Notes: generated by a model from the letters alone, not told the origin. A stretch of DNA of 64,000 nt from Flavobacterium endoglycinae (GCF_017352115.1 NZ_CP071448.1:2689001-2753000), one strand, 5' to 3'. Shown: positions 1-9,171, counted from the first letter of the stretch. Program-made: numbers and translations.

Positions 1-482
1 GTATTTTTACCGGATTAGATCTAAAAAGTAAATCATTAGAATTTTTAGAAAAACACTTCGGCAAGTCAGGTGCTTTTTATTACAGTGTTGTTCGGGGAAT
101 TCATAACAGCGAAGTAAAGCCGCACCGAATAACCAAGTCTGTGGCGGCAGAACATACTTTTGATGTAAACCTTTCTTCTGAAATTTTTATGCTGGAACAG
201 CTTGACAGGATTGCAGTTTCTTTGGAAAAAAGATTGAAAAGACATGATGTTTCGGGAAAAACGGTAACGCTGAAAATAAAGTACAGTGATTTTACACAAC
301 AAACACGAAGCAAAACACTGCCTTATTTTATTTCCGATAAAAGTTTGATAATGGAAGTTATAGAAGAACTTTTGTATCAGGAAAAGATGAAGGATTCAGT
401 TCGTTTGCTCGGAATTTCACTGAGTAATTTGAGTAATGAAGAAAAGAAAGCAGTAGTAGTACAGCTTAAGTTTGAATTTTGA
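1..482 (+). CDS. dinB: DNA polymerase IV, C-terminal part (cut by window edge)
   Basis: The open frame runs in from the left edge (codons begin at base 3), so the GTG at 141 is only an internal codon. The visible ~159 residues match the end of a Y-family translesion polymerase: first a helix-hairpin-helix-like stretch (FTGLDLKSKSLEFLEKHFG), then the little-finger domain that grips the primer-template, with SVAAEHTF and the strand TVTLKIKYSDFTQQTRSKTL. The catalytic palm lies outside the window. Family role: error-prone bypass of damaged template. The gene is followed by a PAS protein on the same strand with its own promoter element. The family assignment is firm; DinB rather than another Y-family member is likely from the length and the TRSKTL region. 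Confidence 0.88.
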   Translation, partial: IFTGLDLKSKSLEFLEKHFGKSGAFYYSVVRGIHNSEVKPHRITKSVAAEHTFDVNLSSEIFMLEQLDRIAVSLEKRLKRHDVSGKTVTLKIKYSDFTQQTRSKTLPYFISDKSLIMEVIEELLYQEKMKDSVRLLGISLSNLSNEEKKAVVVQLKFEF

Positions 483-520
483 TTTGCAAAAAAAATATCA
501 AAATAATTTTTTGCGGTTTT

Positions 521-546
521 TTGAAGCAATTTAAATATTATCTTTG
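521..546 (+). promoter_or_regulatory. Promoter of the PAS protein gene
   Basis: TATCTTTG at 539-546 is a perfect match to the Flavobacterium -7 element TAnnTTTG. A TTG at 521-523 could be the -33 element, but the 15-nt gap is shorter than the usual 17-23. The ATG follows about 30 nt downstream. Confidence 0.45.
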
Positions 547-575
547 AGTGAAAAGGATGCTTAAAATCCATTTAA

Positions 576-1085
576 ATGAAAAAAAATAGTTCTGAAGAAA
601 TCGTAAGCCGAACTTTGGTGCCTATTCTGGCTCTAGATTTTCATTATGAATACTTAAATGAATTAAAAGCTTCTTTTGCTGATTTGAAAAAAGTCGGTAA
701 AATTTCCAGCCAGTTTACTTGGAACGAAGAAAACTTAAAAATCGCAGAACGAATCAAAGACGAAGTAGTTCTAATTACCGATTTAAATCTCAAAATTATC
801 TTCGCTTCAAGCGGTATCAAAAGAATGACTGGATATCTAGAAGATGAAGTTCTGGGTAAAACTCCTAAAATGTTTCAAGGTCCGGAAACATGTAAATCTG
901 CTTTACAAGAAATACGGGAATCCATCAACTTAAAAAAGCCGTTTGTAAAAACCATTAAAAACTACAAAAAAAACGGTAAAATATACCAATGTCATGTAGA
1001 TGCGACTCCGGTATATAATTTAAAAGGAAAACTTTCGCATTTCATTGCTTTTGAAAAGGAAGATAAAGAAGAACTTGTATTTTAA
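576..1085 (+). CDS. PAS-domain protein, LOV-like but without the flavin-adduct cysteine
   Basis: This is a 169-residue soluble protein with a single PAS domain at about residues 55-165. Within it, GKTPKMFQG (94-102) aligns with the LOV photoreceptor motif GxNCRFLQG. The FQG part and the following helix are LOV-like, but the photoactive cysteine position holds Pro97. The domain then runs through KNYKKNGKIYQCHVDATPVYN, typical of the last PAS strands. No output domain (kinase, HTH, GGDEF) is fused to it, so it is either a stand-alone sensor or a partner of another protein. Ligand and partner are unknown. It is transcribed in the same direction as dinB and ends at a hairpin terminator. Confidence 0.8.
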   Translation: MKKNSSEEIVSRTLVPILALDFHYEYLNELKASFADLKKVGKISSQFTWNEENLKIAERIKDEVVLITDLNLKIIFASSGIKRMTGYLEDEVLGKTPKMFQGPETCKSALQEIRESINLKKPFVKTIKNYKKNGKIYQCHVDATPVYNLKGKLSHFIAFEKEDKEELVF

Positions 1086-1147
1086 CCGGGAAGCACGCTA
1101 GATTACACAAAGCACGCCCATTTTAAGTTCGAAAGACAATATAAAGC

Positions 1148-1170
1148 AAAACCGCCCAAAAGGCGGTTTT
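1148..1170. terminator. Bidirectional hairpin terminator
   Basis: AAAACCGCC (1148-1156) pairs with GGCGGTTTT (1162-1170) around a CAAAA loop. It lies between the convergent PAS and fumarase genes, with T-rich sequence on the plus side. Confidence 0.75.
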
Positions 1171-1223
1171 TATATTAAAAAAAACTTAGGATCTCAGAAC
1201 CTTAGTATTTAGCATCTAAAAAA

Positions 1224-2828
1224 TTACAAGTTCTCGAAGAAGTCATTTCCTTTATCATCAGTAATAATAAAAGCAGGGAAATCTTTCACAGTGATTTTAC
1301 GTACGGCTTCCATTCCTAATTCTTCAAAATCAACTACTTCAACTTTCAGAATGTTGTCTTGAGCTAAAATTGCAGCCGGGCCTCCAATAGAACCTAAGTA
1401 GAATCCTCCGTATTTGTTGCAGGCATCCGTTACTTGTTTAGTACGGTTTCCTTTGGCAAGCATCACCATACTTCCGCCATTTTTCTGGAATTCATCTACA
1501 TACACGTCCATACGGCCAGCGGTTGTTGGTCCAAAACTTCCTGAAGGCATTCCTTCTGGCGTTTTTGCAGGTCCTGCGTAATACACAGGATGGTTTTTGA
1601 AATAATCCGGCATTGGTTTTCCGGCGTCTAATAGCTCTTTAATTTTTGCGTGAGCAATATCTCGGGCTACGATAACAGTTCCGTTTAGTTTTAAACGTGT
1701 TTTGATAGGATATTGAGACAATTTTGCCAAAATATCGGCCATTGGCTGATCTAAGTCAATTTCAACCGGAGCTTCTAAATGTGGAGCTGTTTCTGGTAAA
1801 AACTGTTTTGGATTTACTTCTAACTGCTCAACAAAGATTCCGTCTTTGGTGATTTTTCCTTTAATGTTTCTATCTGCAGAACACGAAACTCCTAATCCAA
1901 CTGGACAAGAAGCGGCGTGACGAGGCAAACGAATTACACGAACATCGTGTGTAAAGTATTTTCCTCCAAACTGAGCACCGATTTCACTCTCCTGACAGAT
2001 TTTCTGAACACGTTCTTCCCATTCTAAATCACGAAATGCCTGTCCTGCCATGTTTCCTGATGTGGGAAGATGGTCATAATATCCTGCAGATGCTTTTTTA
2101 ACAGCGCTTAAATTCGCTTCCGCAGAAGTTCCGCCAATAACCAAAGCTAAGTGGTAAGGAGGACAAGCCGAAGTTCCTAAATCTTTAATTTTCGCACGGA
2201 TGAAAGCATCCATAGATTTATCATTTAATAATGATTTAGTCTGTTGGTATAAATAGGTTTTATTAGCAGATCCGCCACCTTTTGCCATAAACAAGAACTC
2301 ATAAGAAGCTCCTTTTTTAGCATAAATATCAATTTGTGCCGGAAGATTTGAACCTGAGTTTTTCTCTTCAAACATTGAAATGGGGACGATTTGAGAATAA
2401 CGTAAATTACGTTTTTGGTATGTATTGAAGATTCCTTTGCTTAACCATTCAGCATCATCAACACCCGTGAAAATGCTTTCTCCTTTTTTTGCCATTACAA
2501 TCGCAGTTCCCGTATCCTGACAGCTAGGTAATTGACCTTCGGCAGCAACAGACGCGTTCTGTAATAAATTGTAAGCTACAAAACGATCATTATCAGTTGC
2601 TTCTGGATCGTCAAGAATTTTTCTTAATTTTTGTAAATGAGATGTTCTCAGCATAAACGAAACATCTGTCAATGCTTCTTCTGCTAATAATTCTAAACCT
2701 TTTGGATCAACGGTTAAAATTTCGCGTTCTCCAAATTTTTCAACTTTTACAAAATCAGAAGTAATTTTGCGGTATTGAGTATCATCCTTCAAAATAGGAT
2801 AAGGATCTTGGTATATAAAATCAATCAT
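1224..2828 (-). CDS. fumA: Fumarate hydratase, class I (iron-sulfur)
   Basis: The product interconverts fumarate and malate in the TCA cycle. At 534 residues it is the usual length of the one-chain class I enzyme. The N-terminal alpha-like part carries PSCQDTGTA with Cys103, GTSACPPYH with Cys222 and ASCPVGLG with Cys308, the three expected ligands of the oxygen-sensitive 4Fe-4S cluster. The C-terminal part carries the beta-like domain with [11 protein letters not shown] and GSIGGPAA. The start ATG at 2828 sits just behind a perfect -7 element. It is a single-gene unit between a terminator and a lipoprotein gene transcribed in the same direction. No class II fumarase is visible in the window. 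Confidence 0.96.
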   Translation of the reverse strand: MIDFIYQDPYPILKDDTQYRKITSDFVKVEKFGEREILTVDPKGLELLAEEALTDVSFMLRTSHLQKLRKILDDPEATDNDRFVAYNLLQNASVAAEGQLPSCQDTGTAIVMAKKGESIFTGVDDAEWLSKGIFNTYQKRNLRYSQIVPISMFEEKNSGSNLPAQIDIYAKKGASYEFLFMAKGGGSANKTYLYQQTKSLLNDKSMDAFIRAKIKDLGTSACPPYHLALVIGGTSAEANLSAVKKASAGYYDHLPTSGNMAGQAFRDLEWEERVQKICQESEIGAQFGGKYFTHDVRVIRLPRHAASCPVGLGVSCSADRNIKGKITKDGIFVEQLEVNPKQFLPETAPHLEAPVEIDLDQPMADILAKLSQYPIKTRLKLNGTVIVARDIAHAKIKELLDAGKPMPDYFKNHPVYYAGPAKTPEGMPSGSFGPTTAGRMDVYVDEFQKNGGSMVMLAKGNRTKQVTDACNKYGGFYLGSIGGPAAILAQDNILKVEVVDFEELGMEAVRKITVKDFPAFIITDDKGNDFFENL

Positions 2829-2843
2829 TTCTTTGTTTTTTTA

Positions 2844-2851
2844 CAAAGTTA
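2844..2851 (-). promoter_or_regulatory. -7 promoter element of the fumarase gene
   Basis: Read on the minus strand this is TAACTTTG, a perfect TAnnTTTG. It implies a transcript start roughly 9 nt ahead of the ATG. No clear TTG -33 element was seen. Confidence 0.5.
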
Positions 2852-2898
2852 GAAATTATTTACCTAAGAAAGAATTTGAATTAGATCTCTAAAACAGT

Positions 2899-3651
2899 TT
2901 ATTGCTGGTTGTGAAACTCGTTAAAGCTCATCTTTTTTTCGAAATAAGGTTTCTCTTTTGCAGAAAGCAGTTTCTTTTTCCAATGGTTTCCTTGAAGCGA
3001 GAACGAAATGGAATCCGAGTATTTTAGAACTCCAGAGTCCTCATTATCATCGTCTCCGGGCTCAAATGCAACAGTTTTGCAATAAAAGATTTTAGGATCT
3101 TTTCCAGTATTTGAATCGTTATTCACAAATTCTGTCCACACTCCCCAGCCGCTGTCAGACATCGATTCCCAGTCATGGACAAGTTGTAGAGAATTGTTTT
3201 TAAGATAAAATAAATAATTACTAAAAGTATATCCGCAGGCAGGATAACCAGAATCAATTTTTATAAAAGAAGAATTTTTATCAGATGAGTTATTCAAACC
3301 TAAAACGCCGCTCCATTCTGAACCTTTTTCATAATGTTTGATCGAAACCTTTGAAGATGCGATTTGATTTTTATTCTGATAGAAATCAAGTCGGAAAGTT
3401 GAAGTTACGATGCTGTCTTTGTCTGCTTTTTGATTGACAAGATTCACTAAAATATGGCTGACGTTTGCATTTTTGTCTTCAGAAAGAAGGATAGTATCAA
3501 TTTGAAGTGATTTTTCTTTTATAGTTTTATCATCGTCAAAAGCTGTAATTTTTGTAGTATCTGTTGAAGTTAAAGAAGCGATCTGATTTTGTTTTTGTCC
3601 TTTTTGGCAAGCTGTTAAAAGAATGGCAATGAAGAGGTATTGTATTTTCAT
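2899..3651 (-). CDS. Lipoprotein of unknown function
   Basis: This is a 250-residue protein with a short signal peptide ending in a lipobox (LLTAC, Cys15), so it is predicted to be exported and lipid-anchored. The mature part is polar and Ser/Asp/Lys rich, with the sequence GYPACGYTFSNYLFYL and a Trp-rich stretch (DWESMSDSGWGVWTEF) in the middle. No family was recognised. It starts only 4 bp from the end of the transposase gene on the same strand, so it could be read through from it, but no functional link is implied. Confidence 0.75.
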   Translation of the reverse strand: MKIQYLFIAILLTACQKGQKQNQIASLTSTDTTKITAFDDDKTIKEKSLQIDTILLSEDKNANVSHILVNLVNQKADKDSIVTSTFRLDFYQNKNQIASSKVSIKHYEKGSEWSGVLGLNNSSDKNSSFIKIDSGYPACGYTFSNYLFYLKNNSLQLVHDWESMSDSGWGVWTEFVNNDSNTGKDPKIFYCKTVAFEPGDDDNEDSGVLKYSDSISFSLQGNHWKKKLLSAKEKPYFEKKMSFNEFHNQQ

Positions 3652-3655
3652 AACA

Positions 3656-4117
3656 TCATATTAGTTCTTCAAAAATATATTTTTCTTCGTAGTGAACCTT
3701 GAATTTGTTTAGAAAATTTAGATATTCAGCATTAAAGCTTTGCTTTTTATGATGCTCTTTTTGATTCTGAATGTATTTATAAACAGATTCAATTTGCGAT
3801 TGGCTATATGAAAATACACCATAACCTTCCTGCCATGAAAATTTAGACTTTGTCAATTGGTTTTCGTTTACAAATTTTGAAGATTTGGCTTTTACAGCTT
3901 TCATTAATTCTGAAATTGTTATGGTTGGTTTTAATGCTAGCAGACAATGAACATGATCTTCTACGCCATTAACGATAATTGTTTTGCATCCCGTTTCATT
4001 AATTAAATGTCCAATTACTGATAATAACTTAGGTCGCCATTTTTCATCAATAACAGCATTTCTGTATTTTACAGCAAATACTATTTGAAGATAAACTTGA
4101 TGATATGTGTTTGCCAT
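3656..4117 (-). CDS. Y1 tyrosine transposase, IS200/RAYT-like
   Basis: The 153-residue product has the compact HUH single-strand transposase layout: YHQVYLQIVFAVKYR at the start, the histidine pair in EDHVHCLL (His55, His57) and the catalytic tyrosine region YKYIQNQKEHH with Tyr115 as the likely nucleophile. Such enzymes cut and join single-stranded DNA at hairpins. No passenger gene (tnpB) is next to it. Just upstream lies a ~870 bp array of palindromic repeats, and there are no clear insertion-sequence ends flanking the gene. This context is what REP-associated (RAYT) domesticated transposases look like. A plain IS200 copy is the alternative. The gene is intact and full length. Confidence 0.88.
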   Translation of the reverse strand: MANTYHQVYLQIVFAVKYRNAVIDEKWRPKLLSVIGHLINETGCKTIIVNGVEDHVHCLLALKPTITISELMKAVKAKSSKFVNENQLTKSKFSWQEGYGVFSYSQSQIESVYKYIQNQKEHHKKQSFNAEYLNFLNKFKVHYEEKYIFEELI

Positions 4118-4204
4118 CCTGATTTTTTATTACAAAATAAATGATTCTTGTTTGACTCAAATTAATTTTTGTAATATTTAACTTTCTTTTTTTTGTAAAT
4201 ATAT

Positions 4205-5070
4205 CGGTCGTTCCGATGGAACTTCCATATAGGACGTCCCAAAATGATCAACGGATTAAAATCCGTTGCTACAAGATTGTTCGTTCCTATCGGAACTTTT
4301 TTGAACTGTTTATTTTTACATTAATTCGAAGCAAGAGCTATTGTTTTGAAATATATCGTAAGGCCGAATTTCAATATGGTTTAAACAAATATTTAAATAT
4401 AGGACGTCGCAAAATGATCAACGGATTAAAATCCGTTGCTACAAGATCGTTCGTTCCTATCGGAACTTTTTTGAACTGTTTATTGTTACATTAATTCGAA
4501 GTAAGAGCTATGTTTTGAAATATATCGTAATGCCGAATTTCAACATGGTTTAAACAAATATTTAAATATAGGACGTCGTAAATGATCAACGGATTAAAAT
4601 CCGTTGCTACATATTATTCGTTCCTATCGGAACTTAATGTCGGACATGTCGAATAGTTATTGGGATTTGCTACAATATTGTTCATTCCTATCGGAACTTT
4701 TTCGAAATGTTAACTGTTTCAATAATCCGAAGCAAGAGCCATTGGCTAGAAACATATTGTAGAGCCGGATTTCAATCCGGTTTGTAAAATATCAATATAG
4801 AAAAGAAGATCCCATAGGATCGATCCATGTTTTAAATTCTGATTTATGTATGAAAAATGTGTTGTTACTATGAAATTTAATATAAATGTGTCGCAAAATA
4901 ATTAACGGATTAATCCTAAAGAATCTATCGTTCTATAGGAATTTTAATTATCTCGTTTTAATAAAATTCTACAATGAAACTAAGAGCCATTGGCTCGAAA
5001 CATATTGTAGAGCCGGATTTTAATCCGGTTTAAACAAATATCGATACAGAACAGAAGATCCATAGGATCG
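4205..5070. repeat. Array of palindromic (REP-like) repeat units next to the transposase
   Basis: This 970-bp gap between genes (4118-5090) has no credible ORF. Composite units start at 4228, 4398 and 4567 (period 170 and 169 bp), with a degenerate fourth near 4880. Each unit strings together small hairpins: AACGGATTAAAATCCGTT, a GTTCCnATnGGAAC type (perfect form GTTCCGATGGAAC at 4210-4222), GAGCCATTGGCTC, CCGGATTTTAATCCGG and GATCCATAGGATC (5057-5069). Units 1 and 2 are nearly identical over ~170 bp; later ones decay and pick up extra hairpins. The opening frame at 4216-4494 is a by-product of the repeats. Confidence 0.85.
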
Positions 5071-5090
5071 GCTGATATTAAATTTGATTT

Positions 5091-6530
5091 TTAGAAAAAC
5101 CAAGTTGCCACAAAAATCGCCGTAATAACACAAATTAAATCCACTAGAAGCATCGTTCCTAATGCATAACGCGTGTTTTTGATATTAACCGAACCAAAAT
5201 AAACCGCAATTACATAAAACGTGCTTTCGGCGCTGCATTGGAAAATACTGCTTAATCTCGCTGTTAAAGAATCGGCACCAAAAGTATTCATCGAATCAAT
5301 CAAGAAACCACGTGAACCAGCAGAACTAAATGGACGAAGCATAGCTACTGGCAATGCATTGGTAATTTCCTTGCTTACACCTAAATTCGAAAAGACAAAT
5401 CCGATGGCATCGCTGATAATTTCAAATAAACCGCTGTTTCGGAATAATGAAATCGCAACCAACATTCCTAAAACATAAGGGAAAATTGTAACTCCAGTTT
5501 TCACTCCGTTATTCGCACCAACAACAAAGGTGTCAAAAACCGTTGTTTCAGCTTCTCTGAACTTCTTCTCATGTCTGAATGAAAAGATCAAGGTAAATGC
5601 GATAATCGCAATTAAAATTAATCCAGATAGGTTAGAAGTAAAGTAATTTTTACCAATTAAATCCAATTGATTTACATACATCAATAAACCAACAATAGCG
5701 GCAATTAATCCCATTAAAACAATAAGAAGAGAAGCACTTTTAAAGTTGATTTTTTGTTTGATTCCAACAATTAAGAAAGCCGCAATAGTACCAATGAAAG
5801 AGGTTATGATACATGGTAACATGACATCGGCTGGATTACTGGCATTAGCCGCTGCACGATAACCGATAATGGAAGTGGCAATTAACGTTAAACCCGAAGC
5901 GTGAAGGCACATGAACATAATTTGCGCATCGCTCGCCTTATCTTTTTCGGGGTTAATTTCCTGTAAACTTTCCATGGCTTTTAATCCAAATGGAGTTGCA
6001 GCCGAATCTAATCCTAAAAAATTGGCAGCAAAGTTTAAAGTCATGTATGAAATTGAGGGGTGATTTTTAGGAATACTTGGAAAAACTTTCACAAATACTG
6101 GACTCAGAACTTTGGCTAGTTTTCCAGATGCACCAGAAACAATTAAAAGTTCCATTAATCCGCAGAAGAAAGCCAGATAAGCGATAAGAGGCAGAATTAA
6201 ATCAACCAAAGTACTTTTACAAGTTGGTAAAAGTCCATCAGATTTCTGAAGTCCGCTGTAAATTTTTACTGTTTTATTTTTGTAAACGTAAGTCGTGTCC
6301 GCGTTCAGCGTATCACGATTAATAATCATGGTTTGATCCGGCGCTTTTTTAATGCTGTCTTTAATGAAAGCAGGAAGCTGCTCGACGTACTTTTCAGAAA
6401 CTAAAATAGGATCGTCTTTCTTTCCATTTAAAACAGAATCAATGGTGTAAGTGTTGGCAGTAAATAAACTGACTACAATAAAAAGAATTGAAGATATAAA
6501 AATCGCTAACCAGAATCTGCTTAATACCAT
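5091..6530 (-). CDS. SpmA/SpmB-type nucleoside-recognition (Gate) membrane protein
   Basis: The 479-residue integral membrane protein appears to fuse two Gate domains, the arrangement seen where spore-maturation proteins SpmA and SpmB are joined. The first half has the sequence LDLILPLIAYLAFFCGLMEL and NFAANFLGLDSAATPFGLKAM (SpmA-like). The second half has FDTFVVGANNGVKTGVTIFPYVLGM and LPVAMLRPFSSAGSRGFL (SpmB-like). About ten membrane segments are visible, plus a periplasmic loop at residues ~35-95. The substrate is not known; in a non-sporulating organism the spore name is only historical. I chose ATG 6530 (MVLSRFWLAIF) over the upstream ATG because it begins directly at the first membrane helix. 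Confidence 0.85.
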   Translation of the reverse strand: MVLSRFWLAIFISSILFIVVSLFTANTYTIDSVLNGKKDDPILVSEKYVEQLPAFIKDSIKKAPDQTMIINRDTLNADTTYVYKNKTVKIYSGLQKSDGLLPTCKSTLVDLILPLIAYLAFFCGLMELLIVSGASGKLAKVLSPVFVKVFPSIPKNHPSISYMTLNFAANFLGLDSAATPFGLKAMESLQEINPEKDKASDAQIMFMCLHASGLTLIATSIIGYRAAANASNPADVMLPCIITSFIGTIAAFLIVGIKQKINFKSASLLIVLMGLIAAIVGLLMYVNQLDLIGKNYFTSNLSGLILIAIIAFTLIFSFRHEKKFREAETTVFDTFVVGANNGVKTGVTIFPYVLGMLVAISLFRNSGLFEIISDAIGFVFSNLGVSKEITNALPVAMLRPFSSAGSRGFLIDSMNTFGADSLTARLSSIFQCSAESTFYVIAVYFGSVNIKNTRYALGTMLLVDLICVITAIFVATWFF

Positions 6531-6624
6531 AATTGTAATTTTTTGTAAATGTAATAAATCAATTGAAATGACAATTACAAAAGTCAATTTCGTGGTTTAA
6601 ACCGAAATCGATTTGTTACAATTT

Positions 6625-7695
6625 TTATTCAATCAGAATTTTGGTTTCCAGATACTTCTCAAACGATTTGATTTCACGAAATAAATCCTGTTTTTTATTC
6701 GGAGCCGTCTCATTAAAAAACTCCGTTTCAATTTTAACATGATCTTTTTTTATGGTTCTTTTCCAAATTCCAATTACTTTTCCGTTTTCTAAAATTATGG
6801 GTTTAAAAATACCATTGTTAGTAAAAACCTTTGTCTGATGTTCGCTTTGGAAAGAAGCATTACGCGTTTTATACGAAATTAATATCTCATCAAAAGCTGG
6901 AAGAAAATGGACGCTTTCGCGAAAGTTATCCTGATCTGTTAAATCCTTTTTATACCAATATTGCTGATTATCAATAGTAATATGGTTTAATTGCAACCCT
7001 ATTGCGTTAATTGCTTTCTTGCAAATTGTAGCCGAAAATCCTGACCACCAAGAGAAATCAGCCAGTGTTGCGGGACCATGACTTTCAAAATAGCGCAGCG
7101 CTAATTTTGCTAAAGCTTCTTCTTTGGTTAATTGAGTTTTTGGTTTAGGAACTCGTTCTTCTAGCAGTGCATATGTAATTTGCTTGCCTTTCATTCTTCC
7201 ATTGCAGACCAAACCGTCTAATTCGGCATTCATCATTACAATAACGGGAGACAAATCGCCAGTTTTTTTCTGAATGTTAAGTTCCTGCATGATTTCCTCT
7301 CGGGTTAAATGGTTATTTCCAGAGAGAAGTTTTTCAATAGCCGAATTGACTTGATCTAACTTTTTGTCATCGTAACCGTGCTGTTTGGCTAATGAAGCAA
7401 AAAGTTTTTTCACCTGAGATCCCGAAAGATCCAGCATCCAGTAAATATCATCAGCAGAAACAAAATGCCAGGTTGGACGTAAAATATGAGTGCGGATAAT
7501 TTTTCCAGAATTAATAGCTTCTTCGATTTCTTTTTCTGAAGCATCACAACGCGAACCCACAGCCCATTTTGCCATGGCATAATCCTGAGCCTGCATAGCG
7601 CCAAAATGCTTTACAATTTCTTCTGGTGAATTGTGATTGGTTTTATAAAGCTTCTGCGAAACCAAACGATAATGTGAAATCTCCTCGTGTATCAT
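6625..7695 (-). CDS. Winged-helix DNA-binding protein of the AlkZ/YcaQ (HTH_42) family
   Basis: The 356-residue product matches the family that includes the DNA interstrand-crosslink glycosylases AlkZ and YcaQ. Seen here are an N-terminal helix with FGAMQAQDYAMAKWAVGSR, where MQAQD fits the family's QxQ catalytic region, followed by IRTHILRPTWHFVSADDIYWML. The middle winged helices include PATLADFSWWSGFS, and the C-terminal beta part has HFLPAFDEILISYKTR. Family knowledge suggests base-excision of alkylated or cross-linked DNA, but many relatives are untested, so substrate is inference. A few genes away lies an alkyl-transferase (ogt), which would suit a repair role. Confidence 0.82.
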   Translation of the reverse strand: MIHEEISHYRLVSQKLYKTNHNSPEEIVKHFGAMQAQDYAMAKWAVGSRCDASEKEIEEAINSGKIIRTHILRPTWHFVSADDIYWMLDLSGSQVKKLFASLAKQHGYDDKKLDQVNSAIEKLLSGNNHLTREEIMQELNIQKKTGDLSPVIVMMNAELDGLVCNGRMKGKQITYALLEERVPKPKTQLTKEEALAKLALRYFESHGPATLADFSWWSGFSATICKKAINAIGLQLNHITIDNQQYWYKKDLTDQDNFRESVHFLPAFDEILISYKTRNASFQSEHQTKVFTNNGIFKPIILENGKVIGIWKRTIKKDHVKIETEFFNETAPNKKQDLFREIKSFEKYLETKILIE

Positions 7696-7699
7696 TTTT

Positions 7700-7786
7700 T
7701 AAACCATATAAATTATATAAGATCATTTAATCATCGTACTAAAAGTCTTAGTTCCTCAGAACCTTAGCATCTTAGCGTCTTTAAAG
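7700..7786. repeat. Intergenic repeat mosaic (accatataa and cttagc families)
   Basis: Holds AAACCATATAAATTATATAAG and then CTCAGAACCTTAGCATCTTAG. The first recurs in inverted orientation at 9220-9290. The second recurs at about 1186-1215. No gene or terminator was recognised. Confidence 0.55.
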
Positions 7787-8500
7787 CTATACATGAATAA
7801 TCTCATCCTCAATCAGTAAATCTTCTCGGCGCAAGCGTAAAAAAATCTGAGCTACGGCAATTGTATCCTTTTCGCAATAGGTAATGATTCTGTCGATGTC
7901 TTTCTCAACATAAAAAACATGAGCCACCTGACTTCCGTCGATATCGCCTTTTGGAGATGGTATACCCAGAATTTTGGTCAAAAGTTTTAAAGAGGTAAAG
8001 TGTTTATAATCACCAAACTTCCATAATTCTAATGTGTCTAAATGCGGAACTTCCCAAGGTTTTTTTCCAAATAAATTCATTTTGTCTGGAATGGGCATTT
8101 GATTGATAATCATTCGCCTTGCAATGAACGGAATATCAAATTCTTTTGAATTATGCCCGCACATTAAATGCTGCGGCTGATTGAAATGATTGTTAATCAG
8201 ATTCGAAAAGTCTTTTAGGATTTTCTTTTCTTCTCCAAAAAAAGAAGTAACCCTGAAATTTCGAACGTCGCCTTTGATGGTAAAATATCCAACCGAAATA
8301 CAAATTATCTTTCCGAATTCGGCCCAAATTCCGGCGCGTTCGTAAAATTCTTCTGGAGTGAATTCGTCTTTTCGCTGGTATTGTGTTTTAATATCCCATA
8401 AGGACTGCATTTCTGCGTCGAGTGAATTGAAGTTTTCCTCTTCGGGAACTGTTTCAATATCAAGAAATAAGATATTATTGAGATTTATTTTTTCAATCAT
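7787..8500 (-). CDS. Predicted 3'-5' exonuclease related to the PolB exonuclease domain
   Basis: A 237-residue soluble nuclease of the DEDDy fold. The four acidic positions are visible: FLDIETVP near the start gives the first Asp and Glu, GHNSKEFDIPFIARR supplies the second Asp, and YCEKDTIAVAQIFLRL supplies the Tyr-x3-Asp motif near the end. The family (predicted exonuclease similar to the proofreading domain of B-family polymerases, PF10108) removes nucleotides from 3' ends with two metal ions. No polymerase domain is attached. It lies between the AlkZ-like gene and ogt on the same strand, but repeat-filled gaps separate them, so operon membership is uncertain. Confidence 0.88.
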   Translation of the reverse strand: MIEKINLNNILFLDIETVPEEENFNSLDAEMQSLWDIKTQYQRKDEFTPEEFYERAGIWAEFGKIICISVGYFTIKGDVRNFRVTSFFGEEKKILKDFSNLINNHFNQPQHLMCGHNSKEFDIPFIARRMIINQMPIPDKMNLFGKKPWEVPHLDTLELWKFGDYKHFTSLKLLTKILGIPSPKGDIDGSQVAHVFYVEKDIDRIITYCEKDTIAVAQIFLRLRREDLLIEDEIIHV

Positions 8501-8515
8501 ATTTTTGCTGTGGTT

Positions 8516-8682
8516 TCTGCTACGAATTCACGAACTTGTATTAACTTCTATTAAATATAAATGTACACAAATTTGCCTTTAGTATTTAATAAATAAAAAA
8601 AATGAATGAATTTTCTTTCTAATTATTGAGCTAAATAATAATTGCTTTTAATTGAAAAATAAAATTCGTGAATTCGTGGCGA
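8516..8682. repeat. Inverted intergenic repeat (cgaattcacg family)
   Basis: CTACGAATTCACGAA at about 8520 and TTCGTGAATTCGTGGC at about 8666-8681 form the arms of an inverted pair, with AT-rich sequence between. Other copies are at 22960 and 61535-61580. Confidence 0.55.
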
Positions 8683-8689
8683 ATAAAAA

Positions 8690-9166
8690 CTAAAACAAAC
8701 TTTGCTGTGCAGATGGTGATTCATGTTCCAAAAGCCATTTTTTGCGGGAAAGCCCGCCTGCATATCCAGTTAAAGATCCGTTTGTGCCTATAACTCGATG
8801 ACAGGGAACTACAATCCAAAGCGGATTTTTACCATTTGCCGAGGCTACAGCACGGATTGCTTTTACATCGCCAAGCTTTTTGGTTTGATCCATATAACTG
8901 ACGGTTTTTCCATACGGAATTTCCAATAGCGCTTTCCATACTTTCTGCTGGAATTCGGTGCCTTGTGGATTTAGTTTTAAATCAAAATCGGTTCTTTTTC
9001 CTTCGAAATATTCGTTTAATTGAAGAACAGCATCTTTTAAAACTTCAGGAATTGTTTTTGAAACCTCATTTGTTCCCACATCAGAAACTGAAATTACAGC
9101 AATACCATTTTCATCGCCAATGATTTTGGTGATTCCGAGAGGCGAATTGATGTAAACTGTTTCCAT
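8690..9166 (-). CDS. ogt: Methylated-DNA--protein-cysteine methyltransferase
   Basis: A suicide repair protein that transfers alkyl groups from O6-alkylguanine (and O4-alkylthymine) to its own cysteine. The 158-residue product has the acceptor motif IVVPCHRVIG with Cys122. It also has the DNA-binding helix region GTEFQQKVWKALLEIPYGKT and the end motif GGLSRKKWLLEHE. There is no Ada-type zinc/regulatory domain, so it is the stand-alone Ogt form. I chose ATG 9166 (METVYINSPLG) because the family begins there; an in-frame start 15 bp upstream would add five residues. Confidence 0.95.
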   Translation of the reverse strand: METVYINSPLGITKIIGDENGIAVISVSDVGTNEVSKTIPEVLKDAVLQLNEYFEGKRTDFDLKLNPQGTEFQQKVWKALLEIPYGKTVSYMDQTKKLGDVKAIRAVASANGKNPLWIVVPCHRVIGTNGSLTGYAGGLSRKKWLLEHESPSAQQSLF

Positions 9167-9171
9167 AATTT

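Noticed and set aside
4216-4494. A 92-codon open frame in the repeat array
   Set aside because: It is built from two copies of the repeat unit, has no protein-like composition and shares the unit period.
4228-4760. CRISPR array
   Set aside because: The period is ~170 bp with the whole unit repeated, no unique spacers of 25-40 bp and no cas genes nearby.
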